Notes: generated from the sequence alone by a model not told the origin. Shown: positions 8,255 through 17,587, numbered from the stretch's first letter. The stretch: 64,000 nucleotides of DNA from Rhizobium sp. SG_E_25_P2 (GCF_029892285.1 NZ_JARXVM010000003.1:186001-250000), one strand, 5' to 3'. Program-made: numbers and translations.

Positions 8255-9922
8255 TCAGGCGCCCCTGTAGGTGATTGTGCCATTGCAGATCGTGACGGCA
8301 ACTGCGAGCGTATCGAAGGCTTCAGCCGGGGTCGCGTCAATATCGCCGGTCAGGATAACGATGTCCGCCAGATAACCAGGCTTGATAAGACCCTTTCGGT
8401 CTTCCATGAATTCGACCCAGGCGCCTTCTGCCGTATAGCCGTGCAGCAACGCGTCGAGGTCCAGCCGATGGTCTGGAGCATCGGCTGCCACAGGTTGCCG
8501 CAGCAGCGCGTACTGCAGGCTGACCAACGGATCGAGCGGGCTAACTGGCCAATCGGTTGAAAATACCATACGCGCTCCTGCATCTTTCAATTGCCGCCAG
8601 GCGAAGGAATAGGGGAACCGTGCCGTTCCCACATGTTGCCTGACAGCGCCTCCTTCATCACCCGGGCCATCCGGAGCATGAATGGGTTGCATGGAGGCAA
8701 CCACTCCCAGCTCCTTGAATCTGCTGATGTCATCAGGATGAATCAGTTCTATATGCTCGACCCGGTGCCGCAGGGTTTTTATGCCGGTCGCCTTGATCGC
8801 CGCTTCATAGCCGTCAAGGACCATTCGCACAGCGCCGTCGCCAACGGCATGAACAGCAATCTGCATGCCCAGGCGTGTTGCAGTGACGCAAATGGAGTTG
8901 AACTGCTCCGCACTGAAAAGCGCTTCGCCCTTCCAGCCGGGAATGTCCGCGTAGTCATCAACGAAGAGTGCCGTTGCGCTCTCGGTCACGCCATCCATGA
9001 ACATTTTGACTGCGTCGCACCTCAATGTGTCCGACGCATAAGTTTTTTTCCAGACAGCCGCCTTTTGCTCCAGATCAGCCAGTGGCATATGGTTCTTCAT
9101 GTGAAATGGCATCCGAACCCGAACGGGCAACCCGTGCGCCTGTTCGATGGCCTCCAGCAATTGCAGCTGGTAGTGGTTGCCATCCATATTCTGGATGGAG
9201 GTAATGCCAAGGCTGGCGCAATAGTTCAGCCCCGCCAGGATGGTTGTCATGTCCGCATAGCGATTGGCTTCGGTAACGTGATCCGGTTCGCCACCTGTGG
9301 CTGCGCCGACAAATTCACGTCCGCCTCCAGCGGCCAGATCATATACCGGGCCAAAGGCACTGCTCTCCCGCAATTCGCCTGTTGCAAGCCCGTCTTCACC
9401 CATGACGATGGTGTTGCCGACGCCGACATCGCGGCCATGCAGGATGTCGGCGGCCTTCAGTGATGCCGTATTAGCCCAGGCGGTGTGGTGGTCGAAAGCC
9501 ATGATCAACAGGGGACGATTCGGTAAAATGGTGTCCAGATGCTGTCGGGCAAGACCTTCGGTTTCCGAAATGACAACATAACTGCAGCCTTTGGCGATCA
9601 GCAATCCGTCACCTGGAGTGTTTGCGGCATAGGTCTGGATGGCCGTTTTCAACGCCTCAAAACCCATCACACCATCAAGCTGCAACTGCGTCAGGCCCAC
9701 CGAGCCGGGGAAAATGTGCACATGGGAATCATTGAAGCCCGGCATGACTGTTGCCTGCCGCGCATCCAGTCTCAAAGCCGAAACTGGCGCAAGCGCCGTG
9801 ATGGCGTCATTTTCTCCGACCGCAACGATCCGGTTTCCTTCAATAAGAACGGCCCCGGCTTTGGGTTGCGCGGTATCCATTGTCTTGACGTTTGCATTCA
9901 CAATCAGAATGGCTTGGGTCAT
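8255..9922 (-). CDS. Amidohydrolase, YtcJ-like
   Basis: A 555-residue metal-dependent amidohydrolase of the YtcJ group. Seen: a short N-terminal beta domain (ILIVNANVKTMD), the first metal site GFNDSHVHIFPG, later histidines in AVHAVGDGAVR and RHRVEHIELIH, the aspartate loop STDWPVSPLDPL, and the terminal PGYLADIVIL strand. It is intact. It lies between PuuB-like and PotA-like genes on the same strand, so it may free an amine or process a gamma-glutamyl or N-acyl compound in the same pathway; that is inference. There is no signal peptide, so it should be cytoplasmic. Confidence 0.85.
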   Translation of the reverse strand: MTQAILIVNANVKTMDTAQPKAGAVLIEGNRIVAVGENDAITALAPVSALRLDARQATVMPGFNDSHVHIFPGSVGLTQLQLDGVMGFEALKTAIQTYAANTPGDGLLIAKGCSYVVISETEGLARQHLDTILPNRPLLIMAFDHHTAWANTASLKAADILHGRDVGVGNTIVMGEDGLATGELRESSAFGPVYDLAAGGGREFVGAATGGEPDHVTEANRYADMTTILAGLNYCASLGITSIQNMDGNHYQLQLLEAIEQAHGLPVRVRMPFHMKNHMPLADLEQKAAVWKKTYASDTLRCDAVKMFMDGVTESATALFVDDYADIPGWKGEALFSAEQFNSICVTATRLGMQIAVHAVGDGAVRMVLDGYEAAIKATGIKTLRHRVEHIELIHPDDISRFKELGVVASMQPIHAPDGPGDEGGAVRQHVGTARFPYSFAWRQLKDAGARMVFSTDWPVSPLDPLVSLQYALLRQPVAADAPDHRLDLDALLHGYTAEGAWVEFMEDRKGLIKPGYLADIVILTGDIDATPAEAFDTLAVAVTICNGTITYRGA

Positions 9923-10088
9923 GGGTAAACACTTTCGTGGCGGCGGGCGTTATATGCTTGTATATCGGCCCGGTAAGTTTGAATGATTGCGCATGGCATC
10001 GGAAAATACATGAGTTTGCCGACTTTAAATTGCGGCAGGATTTTCCAAGGAGTGGATGCGTCAAGGGATTGGGGACCACGTGTGCGGA

Positions 10089-11393
10089 TCATGCGAAACG
10101 GTCCCTCAAGGCGTACCAGCTCATGGCGAGGAACAGCAGTGGTGATTGAAACCGGCGGCCACCGGGAAAAGCCTTTGCGGGCAAAGCAGCCAGCAGATCG
10201 AAAACCCGGCTTTCCCCGTTTATCGCATCGGCGAGTATCTTTCCCGCGAAGGTGCCAAGCGCCACGCCTTGCCCGGAAAAGCCGGATGCTGACAGGATGC
10301 TCCCCTGATGCCGATGGAAATAGGGCATACGGCTCATGGTAATGCCGAGTGTGCCGCCCCAGGTATAGTCGAATTCTATATTGGCCAGTTGCGGATAGAC
10401 CTGCGACAAAGGCTTCCGGATCATCGCCGCGATGTTCTTGGGGAAACGATAGCCATAGGCTTCGCCGCCGCCGAACAGAAGCCGCTTGTCCTGCGAAAGG
10501 CGATAGTAATTAATGACGAATTTAGAATCCGCCACGGCGTAATCACGCCGCAATACGCTTTGCACCTCATCCGGGCTCAGAGGCCGTGTCGCTGCAATGA
10601 AACCGTTGATCGGCATGACATGGCGGCTGATGTCCTCCAGCAGGCCGCCTGTATAGCCATTGCAGCCAACGATCACTGTCTGGCAGGAGATTTCGGCACT
10701 GTCGGTGATGACGCGTGGCCGCGGTCCGCCGTGAATGGCCGTCACCCGGGAATTCTCGAAGATCCGCGCGCCGCCTGTTTCTGCGACCGTCACGAGGCCC
10801 AGAAGATATTTCAGAGGATGCAAATGCCCGGCCGCGAGATCCAGCACGCCGCCGTGGTAGAAATTCGAAGGCACCAACTCATGGAGTTCGGCCCGGTTCA
10901 GAAAGGTCAGTGTCTCGACGCCATAGTCCTTGCGCATCTTTTCAACCAGACGACGCTCGTGACCCAGATAACGGGCCCGGTGTGCGGCATGCACCACGCC
11001 CGGTTTGAATCCGCAATCAATGCCGTGATCGGCAATCAGTTGCTTGACTGTCGAAACGGCCTGATCGGCCACGGCCCACAATTTGCGGGCGGTATCCACC
11101 CCGAACATACCTTCAAGGCTTTCCTGGTCCAGCCGCATGCCGGTGTTGACTTGCCCGCCATTGCGGCCGGACGCGCCCCAGCCAAGACGGTTTGCCTCAA
11201 GCAAGACAACATTCAGGCCGCGCTCTGCCAGATGAAGCGCCGTAGACACGCCGGTATAGCCACCGCCGACAATGCAGATGTCGCAATCAATCCGGCCTTC
11301 CGCTTTCTGGCGCAAGACTTGCTGTTCAGTGGTCGCGGCATAGTAGCTATCCGGATATTGGCCGGGCCGGTCATTAACAGTCAGAAGATCCAT
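10089..11393 (-). CDS. puuB: FAD-dependent amine oxidase, gamma-glutamylputrescine oxidase-like
   Basis: A 434-residue DAO-family flavoprotein. The FAD-binding motif CDICIVGGGYTGVSTALHL is at residues 37-55, and the C-terminal GFSGQGVALGTFAGKILAD closes the flavin site. The family (PuuB/OrdL) oxidises gamma-glutamylputrescine to the aldehyde with release of ammonia and peroxide. The gene sits 14 bases after a PuuA-like synthetase, which strongly supports this role. Related proteins act on other amines, so the exact substrate is not certain. Confidence 0.83.
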   Translation of the reverse strand: MDLLTVNDRPGQYPDSYYAATTEQQVLRQKAEGRIDCDICIVGGGYTGVSTALHLAERGLNVVLLEANRLGWGASGRNGGQVNTGMRLDQESLEGMFGVDTARKLWAVADQAVSTVKQLIADHGIDCGFKPGVVHAAHRARYLGHERRLVEKMRKDYGVETLTFLNRAELHELVPSNFYHGGVLDLAAGHLHPLKYLLGLVTVAETGGARIFENSRVTAIHGGPRPRVITDSAEISCQTVIVGCNGYTGGLLEDISRHVMPINGFIAATRPLSPDEVQSVLRRDYAVADSKFVINYYRLSQDKRLLFGGGEAYGYRFPKNIAAMIRKPLSQVYPQLANIEFDYTWGGTLGITMSRMPYFHRHQGSILSASGFSGQGVALGTFAGKILADAINGESRVFDLLAALPAKAFPGGRRFQSPLLFLAMSWYALRDRFA

Positions 11394-11407
11394 GGTGGTT
11401 GTCCTGC

Positions 11408-12775
11408 TTATACGCTGAGCAGCAGATATTCGCGTTCCCAGGGCGAAATTTCGCTGTGAAAATCTTCCAGCTCTGACAGTTTGATGCCTTCATAGACCAT
11501 GCAGAATTGCTCGCCGATCGTCTGGCGGAATTCCGTATCCCTGCCGAGATGCTTCAGTGCAGAATAGAGGCTGCGTGGCAAAGAAAGGCCGCGACCATAG
11601 CCTTCGCCGGAAGCCGCCTCGCGCGGCTTTACGCTATTGACCATGCCGAGATAGCCGCAAGCCAGACTCGCCGCTATGGCCAGATAGGGATTGCTGTCCA
11701 TGCCGACCACGCGGTTCTCAATGCGGCGTGAATCTGCAGACGAGACCGGAATACGCAAGCCGGTCGTGCGGTTGTCGGACGCCCATTCGATATTCGTCGG
11801 AGCACTGTCGCCGCCCGAGTAGCGGCGGTACGAGTTGACATAGGGTGCAAACAGCGATGTTGCAGCAAAGAAATGTTTCTGGCATCCGCCGATGAAGTGA
11901 TAAAACGCGTCCGTGGCTGTGCCATCCTTCGCCGAAAAGATGTTCTTTCCGGTTTCGATATCGACAACGCTTTGGTGAATATGCATGGCGCTGCCGGGCT
12001 GGTCGCTCATCGGCTTTGCCATGAATGTCGCAAAGCAATTGTGCCGCAGGGCCGCTTCCCGGATTGTGCGCTTGAACAGGAACACTTCATCGGCAAGCCG
12101 CAGCGGGTCCGAATGCATCAGGTTGATTTCCAGCTGGCCGGCCCCGCCTTCCTGGATCACGGAGGCGATTTCCAGTCCCTGGGCTTCAGCGAAATCATAG
12201 ATATCATCAACCACCTTGCCATATTCGTCCACCGCAGTGATGGAATAGGATTGGCGACCCACGCCCTTGCGGCCCGTGCGACCGATGGACGGTTCGATGG
12301 GATAGGCGGGATCCGTATTCGGCTGGGTCAGGTAGAATTCCAGTTCCGGGGCGACAATCGGACGCCAACCCTGCGCTTCGTAGAGGCCAATGACATGTTT
12401 CAATACATTCCGTGGCGCCAGGCTAACGGCATTGCCATGCTTGTCGTAAACGTCGTGAATGATCTGCAGTGTTACATCGTCCGCCCAGGGAGCTGCACAT
12501 GCCGTCGCCATGTCCGGCACCAGCACGAGGTCTACCTCCGTCCATTGGTCATTGATCTCCAGATCGGCATAGTTTCCGGTAATCGTCTGATAGAAAATGG
12601 ATGAGGGCAGGAAGGACCGCAGGCCTGAGCCAAATTTACCAGCGGGCATGGCCTTGCCCCGCGATACCCCGGCGAAATCGGGGATCATGCATTCGACTTC
12701 ATAGATCCGGCGATCCCCCTGATAGGTTTTGAAGGCCGGAGGAAGGTGATTTATCCAGTCGGTCGACTGTGTCAT
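11408..12775 (-). CDS. puuA: Glutamine-synthetase-family ligase, gamma-glutamylputrescine synthetase-like
   Basis: A 455-residue member of the glutamine synthetase family, class of PuuA. Seen: the N-terminal beta-grasp part (VECMIPDFAGVSRGKAMP), the ATP/metal site APELEFYLTQ, the conserved PGSAMHIHQSV histidine motif, and NRTTGLRIP with SRRIENRVVGMDSNPYLA near the end. The VSRGKAMPAGKF segment near the N-terminus is typical of the putrescine-type enzymes rather than GlnA. It would attach glutamate to putrescine before oxidation by the next gene. Operon with PuuB (14-base gap). Confidence 0.87.
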   Translation of the reverse strand: MTQSTDWINHLPPAFKTYQGDRRIYEVECMIPDFAGVSRGKAMPAGKFGSGLRSFLPSSIFYQTITGNYADLEINDQWTEVDLVLVPDMATACAAPWADDVTLQIIHDVYDKHGNAVSLAPRNVLKHVIGLYEAQGWRPIVAPELEFYLTQPNTDPAYPIEPSIGRTGRKGVGRQSYSITAVDEYGKVVDDIYDFAEAQGLEIASVIQEGGAGQLEINLMHSDPLRLADEVFLFKRTIREAALRHNCFATFMAKPMSDQPGSAMHIHQSVVDIETGKNIFSAKDGTATDAFYHFIGGCQKHFFAATSLFAPYVNSYRRYSGGDSAPTNIEWASDNRTTGLRIPVSSADSRRIENRVVGMDSNPYLAIAASLACGYLGMVNSVKPREAASGEGYGRGLSLPRSLYSALKHLGRDTEFRQTIGEQFCMVYEGIKLSELEDFHSEISPWEREYLLLSV

Positions 12776-12911
12776 GGTGCTTGTCCTGCTTTCGGATGGT
12801 CAGGCGGATGCAAGGAAGGATGTCGAGCAAAAATGTTAAGCGAGCATACAAAATTGCCGCTTATAATCATATAGATAGCGTGCATTTTCTGAATGCGGAC
12901 AGTGGTAATGC

Positions 12912-12968
12912 GCCGTGGATTGACAGAGCATATGGCAATGCCCGCAATCCACGCTGTCCGGGACAGCG
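12912..12968. promoter_or_regulatory. Nested inverted repeats between binding-protein and puuA-like genes
   Basis: The 226-base gap 12776-13001 contains GTGGATTG (12915-12922) facing CAATCCAC (12945-12952), and directly next to it CGCTGTCC (12952-12959) facing GGACAGCG (12961-12968). No T-run follows on the - strand, so a simple intrinsic terminator is unlikely; it may separate expression of the abundant binding protein from the enzymes downstream. Confidence 0.4.
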
Positions 12969-13001
12969 TTTGCCACGGCCCCAAACAGCTAAGCGGTTCT
13001 G

Positions 13002-14102
13002 TTAGGAACCGGAACGAAAACGAGCCCATTGCCGGGCGACATAACGCATCCGCTTTTCGTCCTGGGCGGAGCCTGAAAACAGTCGGCTCTTGATCGCCTC
13101 TGAGGGGAACATGGCATCGTTGTTGGCCATTTCCGGAGGCAGATGTTTTCTCGCCTCGAGAACAGGTGGAAGGAAGCCGGTGACTTGTGCCAAATGGGCG
13201 GCAACCTTGGGATCCAGCATATAATTCATGAAGGCGAAAGCTGCTTCAGGATTGCTGGAGTCCGCAGGAATGGCGTAGGCCGTCAGCCATGCCAAAGTAC
13301 CCTCCTTGGGCACAACATAGCGCAACGCGACGCCGTTGCCGGCAGCCTTTGCACCTTCGGCTGCGCGCACCACATCACCCGACCAGCCGATCACAGCGCA
13401 GAGCGAACCATTGGCCAGTTCGATCTGATATTTGGAAGAATCGACATAGGTGACGTACGGCCTTATGGCATCCAGCACCGCCATGGCTTTGTCGACGTTT
13501 TCCTTGCTCATGTCATTGCCGTCCAGCCCAAGATAGTTGACGACGATCGGCACGACATCAGCGGCTGAATCAACCATGGCAAAACCGCATTTCGACAGTT
13601 TTTCTGCATTTTCCGGTTTGAACATCAGGTCATAGCTATCAAGCGGGGCGTTCGGCAGAACTGCGGCTATTTTTGCGGGATTCAGGCCCATGCCTGTTGT
13701 ACCCCAGGCGCTGATAACCGCATGATCCAGTTCAGGATCGCTGGCCTTTAGGAGCTTCAGAATGGCCGGATCGATATTGGCCGCATTGGGAACCTTTGCC
13801 ATGTCAAACTTCAGAACAGCGCCTGCAGTTATCTGCCTTTGCAGGAATGGTATGGCGGATGGGGTAACAAGGTCATATCCCGACGATCCCGCCAGAAGCT
13901 TGGTTTCCAGCATCTCGTCGGAATCATAGTTGTCGTACCGGACTTTGTATCCGGTCGTCTTGGTAAAGCCGGAAAGCGTCTCTTCGTCATAGACATCTGC
14001 CCAACTGAAAAGATTGAGCGTTTCTTCCTGTGCTGTGGCTGGAGAAATATGGATGCTACAAACCGTGATGGCGGTAAATGCGGCCAGTACAAGAGATTTC
14101 AT
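13002..14102 (-). CDS. Polyamine-type ABC substrate-binding protein (PotD/PotF-like)
   Basis: A 366-residue periplasmic protein. Residues 1-25 are a Sec signal peptide ending SPATAQ. The mature start ETLNLFSWADVYDEETLSGF matches the NWxDY-type opening of PotD/PotF, with SSGYDLVTPSAIPFLQRQ and later VIGWSGDVVRA as in the family. The start at 14102 is chosen over one at 14165 because GGGGAA lies just upstream and the extra 21 residues are not signal-like. It is the first gene of the - strand polyamine cluster and faces a TetR gene across a 285-base region with two palindromes. Confidence 0.88.
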   Translation of the reverse strand: MKSLVLAAFTAITVCSIHISPATAQEETLNLFSWADVYDEETLSGFTKTTGYKVRYDNYDSDEMLETKLLAGSSGYDLVTPSAIPFLQRQITAGAVLKFDMAKVPNAANIDPAILKLLKASDPELDHAVISAWGTTGMGLNPAKIAAVLPNAPLDSYDLMFKPENAEKLSKCGFAMVDSAADVVPIVVNYLGLDGNDMSKENVDKAMAVLDAIRPYVTYVDSSKYQIELANGSLCAVIGWSGDVVRAAEGAKAAGNGVALRYVVPKEGTLAWLTAYAIPADSSNPEAAFAFMNYMLDPKVAAHLAQVTGFLPPVLEARKHLPPEMANNDAMFPSEAIKSRLFSGSAQDEKRMRYVARQWARFRSGS

Positions 14103-14182
14103 GGGTTCCCCTTTGCTATTTGCTTTTGAGATCTCGATTGCAGGGAAGGCATACCGCAGCCCCATCTCTCCGTCAATAAAAA

Positions 14183-14196
14183 CAGAACGCGTTCTG
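14183..14196. promoter_or_regulatory. Perfect palindrome, candidate TetR operator at the polyamine promoter
   Basis: CAGAACGCGTTCTG is a perfect 14-base palindrome 81-94 bases upstream of the binding-protein start. Size and symmetry suit a TetR-family dimer. It differs from the second palindrome nearer the TetR gene. Confidence 0.5.
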
Positions 14197-14319
14197 CAAA
14201 TATGGGCTGCCGATTGTGGTTTCCCTTCCGGGTGACAGAAATGCTGATGTTCTGGTTAAGGTGTGGAAATTGGGGGGATCAAAAACACAGCCTTGCGCAA
14301 TGGGAGCGACTTGTATGTC

Positions 14320-14342
14320 TATGTCCCGAAATTCGGGACATA
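14320..14342. promoter_or_regulatory. Long palindrome, candidate TetR autoregulatory operator
   Basis: Arms TATGTCCCGAA and TTCGGGACATA flank a single central A, a perfect 11+1+11 inverted repeat. It lies 45 bases upstream of the TetR start and between the divergent genes. It is the strongest symmetric site in this gap. Confidence 0.6.
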
Positions 14343-14387
14343 GAAAAAATATAGAACATGTCTGTATCAGGATAGGTGAAACTCAAG

Positions 14388-15068
14388 ATGGAAGATCCAC
14401 AGGCAGTGCTGGGAAAACAGAATGCATCCGGCAAAGGCGATGTGGCGCCCGGAAAACGCAAACAGAACGCGGCAATGCTCAGGCGAAAAATACTGGAGGC
14501 TGCTCGTTCGCTGTTTGGCGAGATCGGCTATGAGCCGGCCACCATCAGTAAAATCCGCCAGCGGGCGAATGTATCGATCGCTACATTTTACAAGTATTTC
14601 GATTCGAAACAGACGCTGCTGGTGGCGATTCTGAATGATGAGCATGAAATACACAATGCCGACATCGCTCTGGCGCTGGCTGCAGTGATCAAGGACCCGG
14701 TGACTTATGTCGTTTCGGTCATATTTTCGACCTATGACATGCCGCGGGATGAAAAACACAAGGCCATGTGGCGGGAAATCATCGGCGCATCCGTTCTTTT
14801 GTCCGGTGACCGCAAAAGTGCGGCCACCGTCCGCTCGGACAGGCAACTCTACACATCAATCATGAAGCAGGTCCTCAATAGGCTAGTTGATGAAGCCTTC
14901 CTTGACACAAAATGCCCAGTGGAGGACATTTGTGACGTTATTTATGATATCGGGGCCTTTGAATTTCAGGAGTTTATCAGCGATGAGTATACTGATGAGG
15001 ATGCTTTTTGGCGGCACATTTACAAACTGATAAACACTGTTTTATCGCTATGGATTAGAGCGCGTTGA
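14388..15068 (+). CDS. TetR-family transcriptional regulator
   Basis: A 226-residue regulator. The N-terminal helix-turn-helix reads ILEAARSLFGEIGYEPATIS then ANVSIATFYKYFDSKQTLL, residues about 30-75. The first 28 residues are polar and rich in Lys/Gly. The start at 14388 is preceded by AGGTGA at 14374-14379; a GTG four codons earlier overlaps that site and is less likely. It faces the polyamine binding-protein gene and probably represses the cluster and itself, with a polyamine or gamma-glutamyl intermediate as the likely effector. The effector is inference. Confidence 0.85.
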   Translation: MEDPQAVLGKQNASGKGDVAPGKRKQNAAMLRRKILEAARSLFGEIGYEPATISKIRQRANVSIATFYKYFDSKQTLLVAILNDEHEIHNADIALALAAVIKDPVTYVVSVIFSTYDMPRDEKHKAMWREIIGASVLLSGDRKSAATVRSDRQLYTSIMKQVLNRLVDEAFLDTKCPVEDICDVIYDIGAFEFQEFISDEYTDEDAFWRHIYKLINTVLSLWIRAR

Positions 15069-15122
15069 CATTCACCGCACCCAGGTGAAAGTGCTAACGA
15101 TGGCGAGCATGGACATGTATGC

Positions 15123-15258
15123 GGGCTTGTCGCAAATTCTTGGGCATAGCCGTAGGTTGACCATAGGAATGGAATTTGCCGCTCCGAATGTTGCGGAGAG
15201 AGCCCATGATTCTGAATGCTATTGCCGAAAAGCTGAAGCGCCAGTCAAAGGATAACTG
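15123..15258 (+). mobile_element. IS6-family relic (left end and first codons of transposase)
   Basis: From TTGTCGCAAATTC through AGCCGTAGGTTGACCATAGG the sequence matches the left part of a second IS6-type fragment at 56798-57050. The transposase start ATG at 15206 reads MILNAIAEKLKRQSKDN, after which the similarity stops. No right end is present. It lies between the polyamine module and the TetR/amidase module in the 199-base gap; the remaining bases of that gap show nothing I recognise. Confidence 0.6.
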
Positions 15259-15267
15259 TTGGTTTCC

Positions 15268-15915
15268 CTAAAAGCTTCGATCTTGATCGGGCTGCTGCAA
15301 TGGCTGAGCATTCTGTTGAGCCGCCTGGGTCAAGTGAACCAAGCTGGCTTGAAGCTGAATGTCATCCTTTGTGGCAAGCCACTGATTGAACGCGCCAACT
15401 AGGCCCGTGTAGATTTGGTTGGCGAGGACTATGATTTGCTGCTCACTATAGAGCTTTGCGTCTATGCTGGATTGTAGGGTCACCACATATAGAGACAGGA
15501 ATTCCCGATCTTTTTCCCGCGCCAGGAATTCCGCTTCAGGATGGCGCAACAGATACAGTGTCATTTCCTGAAGCGCCAATTGCTCCTCTGGATTCTTCCG
15601 GACTTCTTGGCAGATGAAGTTGATCAGCTCGGGTATCCGCTGGTACACAGTTTGCGGTACGGTGAAGCGACTGGCCAGCACGTGGCGATAGCTCGACACC
15701 AAGCGCTCCATGGCAAGGAAGAAGATCTCCTCCTTGTCGTTGAAGTGGTAGTGCAGTGTCGCGATGTTGACGCCTGCTGCCTCCGCGATCTTTCGCGTCG
15801 TTGCCTTGTATAGACCCTCCGACACCATGACCCTGAGAGCGGCGTCGATGATGACGTCACGTTTTCCGTCGCTGTTGGGCCGCGAGATGCCTTTTTTCTT
15901 CGCCGAACTGTTCAT
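15268..15915 (-). CDS. TetR-family transcriptional regulator
   Basis: A 215-residue regulator with an N-terminal helix-turn-helix (VIIDAALRVMVSEGLYKATT then AGVNIATLHYHFNDKEEIF), residues about 20-68. The C-terminal part is all-helical and ends in a Gln-rich tail. It is 120 bases downstream of the amidase gene on the same strand and probably in its operon; it may control the amidase and the divergent cassette 2. The IS6 relic begins just past its 3' end, and the last few codons could have been altered by that event. Confidence 0.82.
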   Translation of the reverse strand: MNSSAKKKGISRPNSDGKRDVIIDAALRVMVSEGLYKATTRKIAEAAGVNIATLHYHFNDKEEIFFLAMERLVSSYRHVLASRFTVPQTVYQRIPELINFICQEVRKNPEEQLALQEMTLYLLRHPEAEFLAREKDREFLSLYVVTLQSSIDAKLYSEQQIIVLANQIYTGLVGAFNQWLATKDDIQLQASLVHLTQAAQQNAQPLQQPDQDRSF

Positions 15916-16035
15916 GACCTTATCTTGCCCTCGGGAAGGCCGGAATCAAGCGCCTTTGCTGCAGGAAACGGTGTCATCCCATGCTGACTGCACGCTTCAG
16001 CATCGTCGGCATAACACTGCCCCGCAGCAGAAGGG

Positions 16036-17457
16036 TCAGGCGGTGGCGGATTTCGGATCGATCGGATGCAGAGGGCCGAGCCGCTGTTCGAGGACCGCTG
16101 CCGCCGACAGGCATCGCGCCTCGCGGAACCAGCTGCCAACGATCTGCACGCCGGCCGGGGCGCCGCCGGCAAACCCGACAGGAACGGAGATTGCCGGCAA
16201 AGCGAGGCCGGCAATCGCGGCCAGCGGCCGGTATGCCTGCATCAGGCGTGCGACATTGTCCGGGCCGCCGAGATCGTAGTCATGCGCAAACACCGGCTGC
16301 AGGGCGGTCGGCATGAGGGCGACGGGATATCGCTCAAGCAGAACGGCCCATTTGCGCTGAATGGCGAGGCGTCTTTGCCAGGCCTGTATATAGTCGAGCG
16401 GCGAATACGCCGGCAGCACCGCCAGCGTATTGAAGAAGGCGGTCTTGAACTGTTCACCGCCGAGGGCGAACATGGTCTCGCGCACCGGGCTCGGGCATTC
16501 GGCATAGAGGATCGCCATCCACAGCTCGGCCATTTCGGCGAGGTCCGGCAGTTCCACCGTCTCGACGGCATAGCCGGCATCCTGCAGCCAAGATGCTGCC
16601 TGGGCGACCAGGGAAGAGACCTCGGGATCGACGCCATGGCTGACATCACCGGTGAACACCGCCACGCGGCAGGGCGCGCCATCGTCAGGACGGTCGGCCG
16701 GAAGCGGCACGAGGATCGGGTCGCGATGATCCGGCCGCTCCAGGGCCTGCAAGCCGAGGCGAAGGTCCATGACCGAGCGCGCCATCAGGCCTTCGGTGGC
16801 GCCGCGCTGGAGCCCCAGAGACTTCTCTACTGGGGACGAGGGATTGTATCCGGGTAAACGGCCGACGGTGGGCTTCAGGCCATAGATGCCGCAAGCGCTC
16901 GCCGGCAGCCGCAAGGAGCCTGCCACGTCGTTGCCGTGGGTGAAGGCGCCGATGCCGACCGCAGTCGCTGCGGCCCCGCCGCCTGTCGAGCCGCCGGGCG
17001 AAAGCTTCGGGTCCCAGGGGTTAAGCGTCTTTCCATGCAGATCGTTGCCGGTGAACCAGCGATAGGAAAAGGCCGGCACATTGGTGCGGCCGACGATGAT
17101 GGCGCCGGCGTGTTTCAAATTGGCGACGGAGGATCCGTCTTCGGCGGCGATTGCGTCTTTCAGCGGAACAAGGCCGTTGGTCGTCGGCCGCCCGGCCATG
17201 TCGACATTGATTTTCACGGTGACGGGCACACCATGCAACGAGCCGAGCGCGTCACCGCGTGCGAGGGCCGCATCGGCGGCATCTGCTGCAGCAAGCGCCG
17301 TTTCTTCCATCACATCGACGACTGCGTTGATCGCCGGGTTGACGGCATGCAGTCGACCGAGGGCTGCCTCGACAGCCTCGCGGCTGGAGATCGCGCCGGC
17401 TCGAATGGCCGTTGCGGTTTTGGCTGCGTCCCATGCCCAGATTGCGTCTTGCGCCAT
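16036..17457 (-). CDS. Amidase (amidase signature family)
   Basis: A 473-residue amidase. The Ser-cisSer-Lys triad can be placed: Lys82 in PVTVKINVD, the cis-serine Ser157 in SPGGSTGGG, and nucleophile Ser181 in NDVAGSLRLPAS. Length is normal for the family. Amidase-signature enzymes hydrolyse many amides to acid and ammonia; the substrate is not readable. It is divergent from cassette 2 and upstream of a TetR gene, suggesting that the imported compound is an amide or gives one. It has no signal peptide. Confidence 0.88.
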   Translation of the reverse strand: MAQDAIWAWDAAKTATAIRAGAISSREAVEAALGRLHAVNPAINAVVDVMEETALAAADAADAALARGDALGSLHGVPVTVKINVDMAGRPTTNGLVPLKDAIAAEDGSSVANLKHAGAIIVGRTNVPAFSYRWFTGNDLHGKTLNPWDPKLSPGGSTGGGAAATAVGIGAFTHGNDVAGSLRLPASACGIYGLKPTVGRLPGYNPSSPVEKSLGLQRGATEGLMARSVMDLRLGLQALERPDHRDPILVPLPADRPDDGAPCRVAVFTGDVSHGVDPEVSSLVAQAASWLQDAGYAVETVELPDLAEMAELWMAILYAECPSPVRETMFALGGEQFKTAFFNTLAVLPAYSPLDYIQAWQRRLAIQRKWAVLLERYPVALMPTALQPVFAHDYDLGGPDNVARLMQAYRPLAAIAGLALPAISVPVGFAGGAPAGVQIVGSWFREARCLSAAAVLEQRLGPLHPIDPKSATA

Positions 17458-17575
17458 ACGTTCCTCCCCTTGCTGAAACGGGGCCGACCGGCCCCACTCT
17501 CGCCGCAGTCACTGCCGGCAAGCCGGTCCCCTCCGGACAATAGAGCGCTGCGAGCAATTGACACTCATCTATTTC

Positions 17576-17587
17576 AATCATATGATT
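17576..17587. promoter_or_regulatory. Perfect palindrome between amidase and cassette 2
   Basis: AATCATATGATT is a perfect 12-base palindrome, followed by an imperfect TTGGTC/GATCAA pair ending near 17607. It sits in the 185-base divergent region 17458-17642, 55 bases before the binding-protein start. Candidate operator for the TetR at 15268 or another regulator. Confidence 0.4.

Noticed and set aside
10308-11459. Long + strand open frame opposite the PuuB-like gene
   Set aside because: The - strand protein has a clear FAD fold; the + strand frame has no motif and ends arbitrarily in the next gene.
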